DNA of 64,000 nucleotides from CBFHMJ01 sp965656875 (GTDB taxonomy: Bacteria > Pseudomonadota > Gammaproteobacteria > Enterobacterales > Alteromonadaceae), in the NCBI GenBank assembly GCA_965656875.1, contig CBFHMJ010000028.1, positions 196,477 to 260,476 on the forward strand. Reading direction: 5' to 3'. A model generated the notes under the pieces. That model was given only the letters and a program-made list of their open reading frames with translations. It did no database searches and was not told the origin of the DNA. The stretch's first letter is position 1; every line of letters starts with the position of its first letter. Shown in pieces: positions 9,145-18,706 of the stretch. The position numbers were made by a program, and so were the translations under genes.

Positions 9145-9172
9145 TTCAGTAACGGATGTAACCGTTACTGAA
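9145..9172 (-). terminator. Hairpin after the RHS-immunity operon
   Basis: Perfect 11-bp inverted repeat, arms TTCAGTAACGG and CCGTTACTGAA, with a 6-base loop, directly after the minus-strand stop codon at 9180. There is no strong U tract on the minus strand, so termination efficiency is uncertain. Confidence 0.5.
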
Positions 9173-9179
9173 TTGTTTG

Positions 9180-9632
9180 CTAGTTTGAAGCGATCAAACC
9201 TGTCTTTTTTTCAATGTCTGATACACATCGATCAAAATCAACCAAAGCGCGATGGATAGAAAATTCCTGTTGCTCACGAGTGGTAAGCCTCAGGCAATGG
9301 CCGAGCTGGTGATTAATCCGTGGAACCAATAACAACAAGCCATGGGAACTGTCGGTATCATGTGCCAAATGAGTAATATCAGACCAGGGAACTTTTTGCT
9401 CAGTAATAAACAAATGTGAATTAGTGAGGTAGACACCTTTGCCTTTGTCGAGGCCGAAGTAGTAAATAGAGATGAGGATTAAACATCCAGCATTACCTGC
9501 CAGAAATACTTCAAAACCGGGAGATCCATTGCCAACAACAAACGGCAGAATATTGAAAACAACAAGTAGCACGAAGATGTACAGGTAAACTTTCTTATTG
9601 TACCAGTCGGGGTAATAGTATTTTTTATTCAT
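9180..9632 (-). CDS. Candidate RHS immunity protein, two membrane segments
   Basis: This is a 150-aa protein of unrecognised family. It has an N-terminal pair of hydrophobic segments (about residues 15-35 and 43-62) and a soluble C-terminal part containing GVYLTNSHLFITEQKVPWSDI, which resembles a small PH-like (membrane-associated beta-sheet) domain; that resemblance is tentative. The ATG begins immediately after the RHS stop codon with no gap, the usual place for the immunity gene that protects against the toxic RHS tip. The inner-membrane location would suit a toxin acting on or at the membrane. Immunity function is inferred only from position and size. Confidence 0.55.
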   Translation of the reverse strand: MNKKYYYPDWYNKKVYLYIFVLLVVFNILPFVVGNGSPGFEVFLAGNAGCLILISIYYFGLDKGKGVYLTNSHLFITEQKVPWSDITHLAHDTDSSHGLLLLVPRINHQLGHCLRLTTREQQEFSIHRALVDFDRCVSDIEKKTGLIASN

Positions 9633-12600
9633 TTAGTTACATCCTTTACTACAATTTGTCTGTTCCGAAGTCACTGAAGTTATGAATGCTGAAGCTCCAT
9701 AGTTATATAGCCCTGTCCAACCTGTAATTGCTATATCGGATACGCGAATTTCAGCTAAGAATGTTGCAAATCCCCATTGAGGTATAGCAATGATACCTGC
9801 TAAGGCGGCTTGTGATGTACTAAAGCCTTCAAAACCAGAGTTTACATATATTTGAGATACTGCATTGCTTATGACTCCTAAAGAAGCATTACCTAGTACA
9901 TCATGGTTTACTCTAGGGTACTTTTTTGAGCCTTTATATTTTCCGTACTTTCTTAGTACTTTGTCTAATCCCGGGCTTCCTGCGGCGCTAAACAAAGCAG
10001 ATACTGCTGCTTGTTTTAAAGCATCATCAGTACAGGAGCCTGTTGCTACTGCTGCAACATAAGTACTGGCTCCTCCTATTAATCCTTTTATTAGCAGAGG
10101 AGCGAGAAATACAGGTAACTGGCCATCGGGGTCAACAAAATTTACAGGATTACCATTTACATAGTTATAGGTGTTGATACCACCACTCAGACCTATTGGA
10201 TCAGACTGTATATAACGACCAATTTCCGGATCATAATCTCGAAACCAGTTGTAATACAGACCCGTTTCCTGATTAGCCCGTTGACCTGGAAATCTGACAT
10301 TTATATTTTTTCCAATATTGTTTGTGACAATGGAAATTTCACCAAAAGGAGTGTAACTAGCTTGCCACATAACTTGAGCTTGTTGATCTGTGATCGCCAG
10401 TGGGGCATCAAGGTGATTGGTGTGTAAGTAATAGATTTGGTCAGTGATGATAGCAAGGCGGCGACCATTAAGGTAAATATATTCTGCTTGAATAATACCG
10501 TTACCATCAGCCTGGGCAGCGAGAGTACCATCAGGGTGATAATGGAAGACTTGAGTTTCGTTGTTCGAGAATTTTTTAACGCGTTGTCCTGCATGGTTAT
10601 AGCGATAGTGCCAATTTACACCATCAACGGTGGCAATATGTAATCGATTAGCCTGATTATAGAAAAATGACTGATCACCTCGTTGTATCAAATTACCATT
10701 TGCATCGTATTTATAATTAACGCCATTGATGGCACTCAATCGACCATTGGTAATAGTATAGGGAGTGGTTGATTGATCAGTAATTTTTTCTGTTCGATTT
10801 CCTATATTGTCCCATTCAAACTGTCGATTTCCGTATACACCTTGCGCCTGCAACAATCTGGAAAGTGAATCATATTGGTAGTTTTCAGTTTGTAACGCAT
10901 TTTGATTATCTGTGATTGTTGTTAGGTTGCTCAAAGAGTCATAGACATAGTTTTTATCAATAATTCCATTCACCTGCTTACTGGTAAGCAGGTAATCCTT
11001 GTCATATTGTTGATTAAGCGTTTTTCCATTACCAAAGACAAGGCTGGTTAAAGGTCCAAATGGCTTATATTGAATGTTTTCAGCCAGTGTTGTTGTTGTA
11101 GATTCTTGAGTAGATGAAGATTGAACGAGAGCAACATGAATGATCTGCCCAAGGCTATCACGAGTGTACTGAACAACTTTGCCAGATGGTAACGTGATGC
11201 TGGTTAGATTGTTGTCTCCATCCCATGAATAGCGAGATGTTAATGTCAGGGGAGTAGCCCCATTTATTGTTTGCTGCTGTTGTGTTATTCGACCTTGAGC
11301 ATTGTAGTGCCAGACTGTAGAGCCTGATTCATCAGTCACATGACTAATTCGGCTGTTCATATATTGCCCAGGTGTTGTTGAATCCCATTGATAAACAATA
11401 TTATTAGCAGCATTGGGGTAGTTTATGCTTGTTAGTCTGTTTCCTGCATCATAGCTGTAGCTGACTGTAATACCCGAGGCATCTGTTTTTGAGGCAAGAT
11501 TCCCTGCTTCATCCCAAGTGTATTTAGTTAGGCCTGTATCCGGACTTGATTGAGAAATCAGTTCGCCGAAGCCGTTATAGCTATAGTTGGTAGTTCTCCC
11601 AAGAGCATCAATAACACTTGTCAGTTGATCTTGCTGGTTCCAGTTCATAGTCTGGATTGTATTTAAGGGCGCTGTTGACTGAGTGGTGCGTCGTAAAGCA
11701 TCAAAAACTGATGTCGTTTCATTGTCTTGTGGATTAATTTGTTTCACCAGATTACCCAAAATATCATACTGTCTGGTCCATGTGTTGTTACTGGCATCAG
11801 TGATCTGAGTTAATCTGTCGAGAGAATCAAAGGCGAAAGATTGCTTTGCTTGTTCCTTGCCTGTCGCGTCAATAATTTGTTGTTGTGTGATATTGCCCGC
11901 TTTATCGAGTGTTAGTGAAATAGTTTGATTTTGACTATTGGTAATATGCGTTAAACGGCGCGCATCGTCCCACGTAAACTTGAGTATTTGTCCTTCGGCA
12001 GATTGTATTCGAGTTAGCTGGCCTACTGAATCGTATTGATAAGTCGTTGTTTGGCCAGCGATGGTTTCACTTAGAAGTTGTCCCCTGAAATTCCAGATAC
12101 GTTGTGTTTCCACGTTATTTGTATCTTTTGTTTTAATGGGACGATTGTGGTTATCGTAGTCGATTATCTCTGTTATAAGCCCGTTTGGGTCGGTAATTCT
12201 GCTAATACGTCCTTCGGTATTGTATTCGAAAGATGTGATGTCCAGAACATCAGAGCGGGGGCCGTCTATGCTTATGAGTTGCTGAGCTTCATTGTAAAGG
12301 TAACTAGTTGTACGTGTTTGCTCATCGGCTGTGATACTTAACTGAGTTATTTTTCCATCAGAATCATAGGTATAGTCGATAATTGCACCATTTGGTGTTG
12401 TGATTCTATCCGGTAGTGTATTTAAGCCATCGTATTGATACTTTGTGGTTTGTGATTCAGTATTGGATGCAGCGTTGACTTCCGTCACAAGCCTACCTTT
12501 CGTATCCCAACCATAATTTGTCTGATTACCCGCTTCATCTTTTTTGAAAAGCTTCTTTCCGTAATAATCATAATTGTATTCAGCTATGCCATCAGTACCA

Positions 12601-14300
12601 GAAGTATCACAGCTGTCTCCAGTGACTTTTTTCAGATTGCCACTGACATAAGATAAGACTTTTTGTTTGCCATGTACGTTTGTAATGGTTGTGGCTGAGC
12701 CGTCAGCACTATAGCTGATAGTGCCGGCATCAGCACCATCTGCATGAGTACTGCTTATCGCACGACCGGCGTGATCATACTCCCAGCTGGCATAGCGAAT
12801 TTGCTTTGCGTCTGTTATGCCTGTTAATGCAAATGGAAATTGTGCATTTTCGTAATGGTATACTTCACTGGTTTGATCGGGAAACGTGATTGATGTTAGG
12901 TTTTTTCTATCGTCGTAGTGCCATTTCCAGTGTAGGTCGTCGGGGGCTGAAATTTGGCTAATTAATCCATCATTGTTGTAGCTAAAGTGTATTATTCCGC
13001 CAAGATTGTGGGCGACACTGGCCAGTTGTCCGATACTGTTATAGCTTAATGTTTGAAATTCGCCGGATGTATCTTTAATAGTTGTCAATTGACCGGTTTC
13101 GTTAAACAACAACCGTTTTCCATCCAGTGCATAATACATCCAGCCTGTTTCCAATGCCTCTAATCCATCTCCGGCATTTCCATCTGGTGTGTATTCTTCG
13201 CCGCTTAAAAAGAATCTTCGAGATTTGCCGTTAGCCAGTTGAATTGATACTTCGTAAGGTCCTGCAACAAACAGATGGTAATCATAATTGTGTCGCCATT
13301 GTTTGTATCCGATGTTTGGGACTTGAGTTTCATCTGCTCGTGCAAAAGAATGTGAGGCTCCCTTGTATGTTTGAGGTTGACGATAATAGCGCCAACTGCT
13401 ATTCGAAGGTCCTGTTTTGTTGTAGACCTCACGACGAGCTTCTGGTGCTCGAGTAGATGAATAAGACCGTTTTATTTGCAGTGGAAAAGCACCACTGGCC
13501 TGATAGTCGGGAGAGAATGTTTGAAGTTTGGTACCTGTTGCAACATTGATCGGATTTAACACTGTTTCAGCACACTGTTGCTCATCAATCTTGCCTGACC
13601 AGGGGCGGCACATTCCATATTCAGTGTCTAATTGAGGATTATCTGGTGGACACCATGCTCGGCATTCGTTGTTTGTCTGATCAAAAGAGTAGGGGGCAAA
13701 ACATTCGTGTTGAACGACAAATGACGTAAGAGCTGACGTGCATACAGGGTAATCAGTTTCAGCACTTCCACCATAATCAACAGTAAAATCAGGTAGGCAA
13801 CTAAATTGTTCATATTTACGCCATATATGATCTTTATGTGCTGTTTTTACAACGCAAGGTTGGTTCGGGTCGGCCGTTAATTGATAATACTGAATGGCAA
13901 CACTGATATCTTTTTCATAAGATGAAGAGATCACGTTATTGGCATTCGAGACCCATGTACGAAATTGCCAATCACCTTCCGTGACGATAACATCCGTTTC
14001 TCCGCATACAGCTGCTCCCCAGGTTGAATAGTCCGGTAGACTATCATGCAATTCAGTACCTATAAAAAAAGCGTTTTGTTGAGGGATATTGTAGTAGCGA
14101 AGTTTATAACGTCCTGCATCATGAAGATGACTGTATGTGAGATAACTTCCCAGGTTTGGGTGTTTAGCACGCATTGCTGATTCAGGGAGCTCAAGCGAAT
14201 TTTCGCATGTTGTACCAAAACACCAGTGTTTTTGCGCTAAAGAAAGTTGGCTAAATAAACAGAGAGTTAAAAAAACAGAGGCATGAAGTAAGAATTTCAT
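9633..14300 (-). CDS. RHS/YD-repeat protein with C-terminal variable tip
   Basis: The protein is about 1555 aa. A Sec signal peptide (MKFLLHASVFLTLCLFSQLS, then LAQ) is followed by a Cys-rich N-terminal region (to about 250), a DUF6531-like start (NPINVATGTKLQ), then dozens of YD repeats of the form YDxxGxLxxxx up to about 1390. The core ends with the conserved shell-closing block IQSDPIGLSGGINTYNYV...NPVNFVDPDGQ. The last ~135 residues are unlike the core: hydrophobic and glycine-rich, ending in TNCSKGCN. This is the usual place for a polymorphic toxin domain, which I cannot assign. ATG 14300 with AAAGGAG upstream is preferred over an upstream start at 14342. Base composition is AT-rich compared with the neighbouring operon. 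Confidence 0.88.
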   Translation of the reverse strand: MKFLLHASVFLTLCLFSQLSLAQKHWCFGTTCENSLELPESAMRAKHPNLGSYLTYSHLHDAGRYKLRYYNIPQQNAFFIGTELHDSLPDYSTWGAAVCGETDVIVTEGDWQFRTWVSNANNVISSSYEKDISVAIQYYQLTADPNQPCVVKTAHKDHIWRKYEQFSCLPDFTVDYGGSAETDYPVCTSALTSFVVQHECFAPYSFDQTNNECRAWCPPDNPQLDTEYGMCRPWSGKIDEQQCAETVLNPINVATGTKLQTFSPDYQASGAFPLQIKRSYSSTRAPEARREVYNKTGPSNSSWRYYRQPQTYKGASHSFARADETQVPNIGYKQWRHNYDYHLFVAGPYEVSIQLANGKSRRFFLSGEEYTPDGNAGDGLEALETGWMYYALDGKRLLFNETGQLTTIKDTSGEFQTLSYNSIGQLASVAHNLGGIIHFSYNNDGLISQISAPDDLHWKWHYDDRKNLTSITFPDQTSEVYHYENAQFPFALTGITDAKQIRYASWEYDHAGRAISSTHADGADAGTISYSADGSATTITNVHGKQKVLSYVSGNLKKVTGDSCDTSGTDGIAEYNYDYYGKKLFKKDEAGNQTNYGWDTKGRLVTEVNAASNTESQTTKYQYDGLNTLPDRITTPNGAIIDYTYDSDGKITQLSITADEQTRTTSYLYNEAQQLISIDGPRSDVLDITSFEYNTEGRISRITDPNGLITEIIDYDNHNRPIKTKDTNNVETQRIWNFRGQLLSETIAGQTTTYQYDSVGQLTRIQSAEGQILKFTWDDARRLTHITNSQNQTISLTLDKAGNITQQQIIDATGKEQAKQSFAFDSLDRLTQITDASNNTWTRQYDILGNLVKQINPQDNETTSVFDALRRTTQSTAPLNTIQTMNWNQQDQLTSVIDALGRTTNYSYNGFGELISQSSPDTGLTKYTWDEAGNLASKTDASGITVSYSYDAGNRLTSINYPNAANNIVYQWDSTTPGQYMNSRISHVTDESGSTVWHYNAQGRITQQQQTINGATPLTLTSRYSWDGDNNLTSITLPSGKVVQYTRDSLGQIIHVALVQSSSTQESTTTTLAENIQYKPFGPLTSLVFGNGKTLNQQYDKDYLLTSKQVNGIIDKNYVYDSLSNLTTITDNQNALQTENYQYDSLSRLLQAQGVYGNRQFEWDNIGNRTEKITDQSTTPYTITNGRLSAINGVNYKYDANGNLIQRGDQSFFYNQANRLHIATVDGVNWHYRYNHAGQRVKKFSNNETQVFHYHPDGTLAAQADGNGIIQAEYIYLNGRRLAIITDQIYYLHTNHLDAPLAITDQQAQVMWQASYTPFGEISIVTNNIGKNINVRFPGQRANQETGLYYNWFRDYDPEIGRYIQSDPIGLSGGINTYNYVNGNPVNFVDPDGQLPVFLAPLLIKGLIGGASTYVAAVATGSCTDDALKQAAVSALFSAAGSPGLDKVLRKYGKYKGSKKYPRVNHDVLGNASLGVISNAVSQIYVNSGFEGFSTSQAALAGIIAIPQWGFATFLAEIRVSDIAITGWTGLYNYGASAFITSVTSEQTNCSKGCN

Positions 14301-14656
14301 ACGCAGCTCCTTTGCTGTTAGTTGAATAAAGATGACAGGCATACTTCAACATTGCCATGCTCGGGTCCTTGATGTGAGACAGCCATTGTCTGTGTTAATG
14401 GTTCCATGAGTTGATTCCACGTATCACAATACCGCCCCTTATTCAGGACCAGTCGAGTCTAAATTTAATCCAGTCCGGAAATCAACAATTATTTACCTAT
14501 ATAAGAAAAATTCATATCTTTGGATCAAAATAATTAGTGATCTTAATAACATCTTCTGGTCTGTCCAGTTACCATAATGTGTACAGGCTGAAGTGCGAAT
14601 ACTGAGTCTGGTTTTACATAACAACAATAGATAATCGCGAAGAAAGGTAAAACAAC
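14301..14656. other. Divergent intergenic region, RHS and lipase genes
   Basis: This gap holds the promoters for the minus-strand RHS gene and the plus-strand lipase gene. The central part (14460-14560) is AT-rich. An AGAAAGG ribosome site lies at about 14640 upstream of the lipase ATG. No open reading frame with coding character was seen. Confidence 0.4.
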
Positions 14657-15739
14657 ATGTTTAAAACAACATTAAAGAAAGTATCAGCAGGTATAACGGG
14701 TGTGGCGTTAATGGCGGCGTCGTCACTGGCTCAGGCGGAAGTGACCTTCCCAACCAGTGTTTTTGCAAATCTTGACTACGGTTTGTACTGGTTTGGCTAT
14801 AACTCAGCGCAGAAAGCGGTTCCAGGGCAGTCTAATGCGTTTTATGCGCCCCATAAAGACACGGTTATTTTTATCCACGGTTGGCAAAACAACACGGTAA
14901 CCAAACAAAAACGAGCAACCTTGTATCGTGAAAGTAATGAAGATTTATCAGCATACTGGCTCGATCGTGGTTATAACGTTGGCATTATGTACTGGAATCA
15001 GTTTGCTGATGAAGGTGAAGTAAAAGATGCCGAAGCAAAAATTTACAGTGCGAATGGCCCACGTTCGATGCGTTGGAAGGATGTAAACGGCAATTATAAT
15101 TCAGGACCGGGCACCGCAGTGAAAGATCTGTTTTTCACTGAAATTAATAACAATATGCAGAACTTTACTGGTGGGCATTTCCGTCTGGCGGGTCATTCAC
15201 TGGGAAATCAGGTCGTGCTTGCTGTGGGGGATATGTTAAATACTGCGGTTAATTCCGGCGCATTACCTGCCAGTTTAAGACCGGATCGTGTTGCTTTGTT
15301 AGACCCGTTTTATTCTCAAGGCGATAAATCATATCTGGGTGGCAAGTGGCCTGGAGAAGTGGCGCGTGAAAATGCAGATCGACTTCGCGCTGACGGTGCG
15401 TTACTGGAAGCTTATCGTTCTTCACCAGTAACCAGCACTTTCCTGGTGGGTGATGCTAATACGGCACTCATGAATAAAACCGCGTTTGCGGAACTCCGTC
15501 CGTGGTATTACAACTGGTTACAGGTCGCAGAGAAGCACAATTCCGTCATTATGACTTATTTCTGGTCGATTGGTTATGATGCACCAAATATGACAAACAG
15601 CAGTAAAGATGGGTTGTCAGCGGCAACGTCTTCAGCACGAGTTCTTGAATTAATGAACGCGAACTATCAGATGGATCAGGTGGAAGGACGATATACTTAC
15701 ACGCCGGGCGATGATCAGTTTCAGCAGGAAAGTCGTTAA
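14657..15739 (+). CDS. Secreted lipase-like alpha/beta hydrolase
   Basis: The product is 360 aa with a Sec signal peptide (cleavage after AQA, about residue 27). It shows an alpha/beta hydrolase fold with features of the pancreatic-lipase-like family (Pfam Lipase): the oxyanion strand VIFIHGWQNNT, the nucleophile elbow LAGHSLGNQ (Ser181), DRVALLDPF (probable acidic residue), and a later KHNSVIM that may hold the catalytic His. The expected activity is hydrolysis of lipid esters in the periplasm or outside the cell. It is monocistronic and followed by a strong terminator. Substrate cannot be told from sequence. Confidence 0.8.
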   Translation: MFKTTLKKVSAGITGVALMAASSLAQAEVTFPTSVFANLDYGLYWFGYNSAQKAVPGQSNAFYAPHKDTVIFIHGWQNNTVTKQKRATLYRESNEDLSAYWLDRGYNVGIMYWNQFADEGEVKDAEAKIYSANGPRSMRWKDVNGNYNSGPGTAVKDLFFTEINNNMQNFTGGHFRLAGHSLGNQVVLAVGDMLNTAVNSGALPASLRPDRVALLDPFYSQGDKSYLGGKWPGEVARENADRLRADGALLEAYRSSPVTSTFLVGDANTALMNKTAFAELRPWYYNWLQVAEKHNSVIMTYFWSIGYDAPNMTNSSKDGLSAATSSARVLELMNANYQMDQVEGRYTYTPGDDQFQQESR

Positions 15740-15759
15740 CAGTTTTAATGATTGAACGA

Positions 15760-15788
15760 AAAACGGGGCCGATTATCAGCCCCGTTTT
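15760..15788. terminator. Rho-independent terminator after lipase gene
   Basis: Ten-base arms AAAACGGGGC and GCCCCGTTTT around a 9-base loop. The A and T runs on both sides allow it to serve the plus-strand lipase gene and the converging minus-strand yebC-like gene. Confidence 0.85.
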
Positions 15789-15819
15789 GTATTGTTATCA
15801 TCACAAATGATGCAATGAA

Positions 15820-16542
15820 TTACTCAGGAAGAATGGCGTTGTGATAAACGTGTTGTACGTCTTCACAGTCTTCCAGCATCATCATGAATTTTTCAAATAA
15901 AGGCATATCGTCTTCACTGATTTCAGTGTTGGTTTGAGGCACGAAAGTGATCTCTTCAACATCTAACGTCAGGTCAGGGAAGTTTTCTGCCAATGCAGTT
16001 TTAACTTTGAAGAATTCAGTATGCGGGGCGAAAACAGTAATTTTGCCGTCTTCGTTTTCGATATCAGTCACATCGACATCCGCCATCATTAGTGCTTCAA
16101 GCACGGCTTCTTCATCATCAAAATCAAAAGCAAAAATAGCAAAGTGATCGAACATGTGGGCAACTGCGCCCGGCGCACCGATTTTAGCTTTGGTTTTGGT
16201 GAAACAGTTACGCACTTCAGTAATGGTACGGTTAGCATTGTCTGTTAAACAATCAACGATAACCATACAGTTACCAGGTCCGAAGCCTTCGTAACGTGAT
16301 GGTGTGAAATCTTCGCCTGCACCGCCTTTTGCTTTATCGATAGCTTTATCGATAACGTGCGCAGGAACCTGGTCTTTTTTTGCTTTATCGATTAATCGAC
16401 GAAGCGCCAGGTTAGCATCCGGATCAGGACTGCCATTTTTAGCAATCACATAAATCTCTTTTCCGTATTTAGAATACAGCTTAGTTTTTGCTGCGGCTGT
16501 TTTAGCCATTGAAGCTTTGCGAACTTCGAAACTTCTACCCAT
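15820..16542 (-). CDS. YebC/PmpR family protein, YeeN-like
   Basis: The 240-aa protein belongs to the YebC/PmpR/TACO1 family. It opens with MGRSFEVRKASMAKTAAAK, followed by KLYSKYGKEIYVIAKNG, VIDKAIDKAKGG, RYEGFGPGN and NRTITEVRNCFTK, all characteristic blocks. The form of the N-terminus (MGR instead of MAGHSKW) places it with the YeeN subgroup. Family members have been described both as DNA-binding regulators and as ribosome-associated factors that relieve stalling; which applies here is not visible. The start has AGGA upstream. Confidence 0.93.
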   Translation of the reverse strand: MGRSFEVRKASMAKTAAAKTKLYSKYGKEIYVIAKNGSPDPDANLALRRLIDKAKKDQVPAHVIDKAIDKAKGGAGEDFTPSRYEGFGPGNCMVIVDCLTDNANRTITEVRNCFTKTKAKIGAPGAVAHMFDHFAIFAFDFDDEEAVLEALMMADVDVTDIENEDGKITVFAPHTEFFKVKTALAENFPDLTLDVEEITFVPQTNTEISEDDMPLFEKFMMMLEDCEDVQHVYHNAILPE

Positions 16543-16916
16543 GGGATATTCCTGTTGAGTCGTAAATTCGTAATCAGCCGGAGATTTTACAGTTATTTAG
16601 CATCAGGATTCCACCCGTACCAGCGGTACTTTTTTGATTTGTGTACATAAATTGTACTAAATGTGATGTTAGTCCTGATTTTTATCGCGAAAACGCTGAA
16701 ATATAACCCTTGGCTATAATTTGTTCCGGAAAGTTCCGCTTAATTTATACAGAGTTGTCTATAGTTGGTCCGTTATCTTGTATCTGACACTATTTGTGTA
16801 ATCTCTTGATAATATTCTTGAGTCAGCGCAAACGATCAGGTCCAATAGACGCGGTAAAATAATAATAAAAAAGCAGTACGGCGAAACTTAATAATCTAAC
16901 GCAGGAGTGTCATTTC
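16543..16916. other. Divergent intergenic region, yebC-like and beta-barrel genes
   Basis: Promoter-bearing gap of 374 bases. The right end has GCAGGAG, a good ribosome site for the gene at 16917. AT-rich stretches lie near 16640-16680 and 16780-16870. No small gene seen. Confidence 0.4.
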
Positions 16917-17735
16917 ATGACGTTGCAAAATCCCTTATCGATTCTCGAAGGCACCTGGATGGGAAATACAGGTGTTAATCTGATTGCTGTACCTACCTCT
17001 CCAGGCACTAATTCACCGAACAATGTTTTTAAATTACTGGTTTCACCTTATGTTGAAACGCTTATCGTTGATCCGATTGGTGGTGATGTTTTAAATCGTG
17101 GTAAGGAAGCAAATCAAATCAATCAGGGTGTGACTTATACAACACACATTAATGATGCGAAATCCGGCCAGGCGCTTCATGTCGAAAATGGGATGTGGTT
17201 AAGCTCAGATCAGGAAAAACCAGAACATGCGATCACCCGGATGTCGATTGTTCCTCACGGTGATTCAATCATGGCGATTGGTTCAATGAACCATCAACAA
17301 GGCGCACCGGATTTATCAAAGAAACTGACCGCACTGCCTACTCCTGCAAATGACGTGAATAAACCGCTTACCGATAAAGAATATATTGCTCAATATCTGG
17401 ATGATGCGATTAATGGCGCAGCATTTGGTTTTGATTTAAATGATTATCTGGCGACATTACGTCGGGATATTAAAGGTCAGGAAATCGTTGAAACAACAAC
17501 ATTTGATGTTAGTTCTCAGCAAGCGACAGGCAAGGTCGTTAACACGCCGTTTATTGTTAAAGAGGCGGATGCAACTGTGTTTGAAAGTACGTTCTGGATA
17601 GAAACAGTGCAGGGTAAAAATGCGTTGGGTCAGAGCTTTACCTATCAACAACTGCAATACATTCAGCTCAGTCATATTGTATTTGACGATGTGATGTGGC
17701 CGCACATCAATGTAAATACGTTGGTTAAGCAGTAG
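16917..17735 (+). CDS. Heme-binding beta-barrel-like (nitrobindin/FABP-like) protein
   Basis: This is a 272-aa cytoplasmic protein. The N-terminus has LEGTWMGNTGVNLIAVP and a later block LHVENGMWL, a pattern I associate with the heme-binding beta-barrel/FABP-like proteins related to nitrobindin, though this one is longer than usual. No signal peptide or membrane segment is present. It is transcribed alone, divergent from the yebC-like gene, with a strong terminator after it. Heme or other ligand binding is inferred, and I cannot point to the ligating histidine with confidence. Confidence 0.5.
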   Translation: MTLQNPLSILEGTWMGNTGVNLIAVPTSPGTNSPNNVFKLLVSPYVETLIVDPIGGDVLNRGKEANQINQGVTYTTHINDAKSGQALHVENGMWLSSDQEKPEHAITRMSIVPHGDSIMAIGSMNHQQGAPDLSKKLTALPTPANDVNKPLTDKEYIAQYLDDAINGAAFGFDLNDYLATLRRDIKGQEIVETTTFDVSSQQATGKVVNTPFIVKEADATVFESTFWIETVQGKNALGQSFTYQQLQYIQLSHIVFDDVMWPHINVNTLVKQ

Positions 17736-17766
17736 GTTGGTTAAGTAGTCGTTAGTCGGTTGAATG

Positions 17767-17790
17767 AGATACGCCCCGAGGGGCGTATCT
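17767..17790. terminator. Bidirectional terminator
   Basis: Ten-base arms AGATACGCCC and GGGCGTATCT around a 4-base loop, between the converging beta-barrel gene and the antitoxin gene. Confidence 0.8.
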
Positions 17791-17792
17791 GT

Positions 17793-18095
17793 TTAAACGG
17801 CGAAACGATAATGTGTACCGTCAGTTAATTCTACATCAAGTCGTAATTTTCCACCTGCGGCCTCAACGTAACGCTTGATGGACGATAACTTTAAGTCTCG
17901 CCCCGGTCGCTCCATTTCTGAGACGGTTGGCTGTTTAACTCCTAAAGAAGCTGCAATATCAGCCTGAGTAAGATTCATACGCTCACGAAGTTCAGCCAGG
18001 TGGATGTCTAACAGCATCTCGGCAGCTGCTTTCTTCGCTTTTTTAACTACTTCAGGTTTTTCAGTTGCCAACATTTGGTCAAGTGTTCTTGCCAT
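17793..18095 (-). CDS. higA: HigA-like antitoxin, XRE helix-turn-helix
   Basis: The product is 100 aa from the ATG at 18095, which has AAGGAG eight bases upstream. An overlapping GTG at 18104 is less likely. The middle contains a clear XRE helix-turn-helix: LRERMNLTQADIAASLGVKQPTVSEMER. The N-terminal part is helical and lysine-rich and would wrap the toxin, and the C-terminal part (LRLDVELTDGTHYRF) is beta. In this family the antitoxin both neutralises the toxin and represses the operon. Here it is the second gene, the order typical of HigBA. Confidence 0.88.
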   Translation of the reverse strand: MARTLDQMLATEKPEVVKKAKKAAAEMLLDIHLAELRERMNLTQADIAASLGVKQPTVSEMERPGRDLKLSSIKRYVEAAGGKLRLDVELTDGTHYRFAV

Positions 18096-18100
18096 AACGT

Positions 18101-18451
18101 TCACTCCTTCTTCAATTTGTTCAGATGCAATCCAAATTCGCGGTCTGCAATCGGAATCATTATTTCGTAAAATCGTTTCTCATTTCCTGCTTTGTTACCT
18201 GCACAGAGAAGAATTCCTTTACGTTCAGGATCAAATGCGAAGAACGTTCTGAGAGGCTTGCCTTTGCTTTGCACCCGTAATTCTTTCATGTTGTTAAAAG
18301 AAGAGCCATTTACTGTGTCAGCGTATGGCCTGGGTAGCATTGGTCCTTTTTCTTGGAGAACCAATAATGAAGCTAGAATGTTAGCTCTGTCAGTATCATC
18401 CAATGAATTGAACCAATCATCAAAAATATCTGTTGTCTGTATGATCCACAT
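18101..18451 (-). CDS. higB: HigB-like toxin (RelE/ParE superfamily, Gp49-like)
   Basis: The 116-aa product begins MWIIQTTDIFDDWFNSLDD and contains MKELRVQSKGKPLRTFFAFDP and ILLCAGNKAGNEKRFYE, the standard HigB2/Gp49 pattern. Such toxins cleave mRNA on the ribosome. The stop lies about five bases from the antitoxin ATG, so the two are co-expressed. The conserved basic and aromatic residues (RVQSKGKPLR; KRFYE) look intact, so the toxin is probably functional. Confidence 0.9.
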   Translation of the reverse strand: MWIIQTTDIFDDWFNSLDDTDRANILASLLVLQEKGPMLPRPYADTVNGSSFNNMKELRVQSKGKPLRTFFAFDPERKGILLCAGNKAGNEKRFYEIMIPIADREFGLHLNKLKKE

Positions 18452-18467
18452 GATCGCTCCTTAATCA

Positions 18468-18503
18468 ATATAGGTTTAATGCTATATCGGTTAAAACCTA
18501 TAT
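18468..18503 (-). promoter_or_regulatory. Operator palindrome upstream of higBA
   Basis: Perfect 10-bp inverted repeat, ATATAGGTTT and AAACCTATAT, separated by 16 bases that include TATAT, starting 17 bases before the toxin start codon. The size and position fit a HigA dimer operator overlapping the promoter. Confidence 0.7.
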
Positions 18504-18706
18504 GCAAGATAAAAGAGCTTTGTTAGTGATTTAAATTTTTGATGTTGTTATTGCATACACAGGGAGCAGGCAAAATAATGGAATAAAGATTTATAAATCA
18601 ATAGATTAAGTTGGTTATTCTCGAAGGGAAGGAGGCGGTGAACAGAGGTTATCATCAATGATTATTTGAAAATAACCTCCATCTTTTTATTGTAATTTAA
18701 AGTTGT

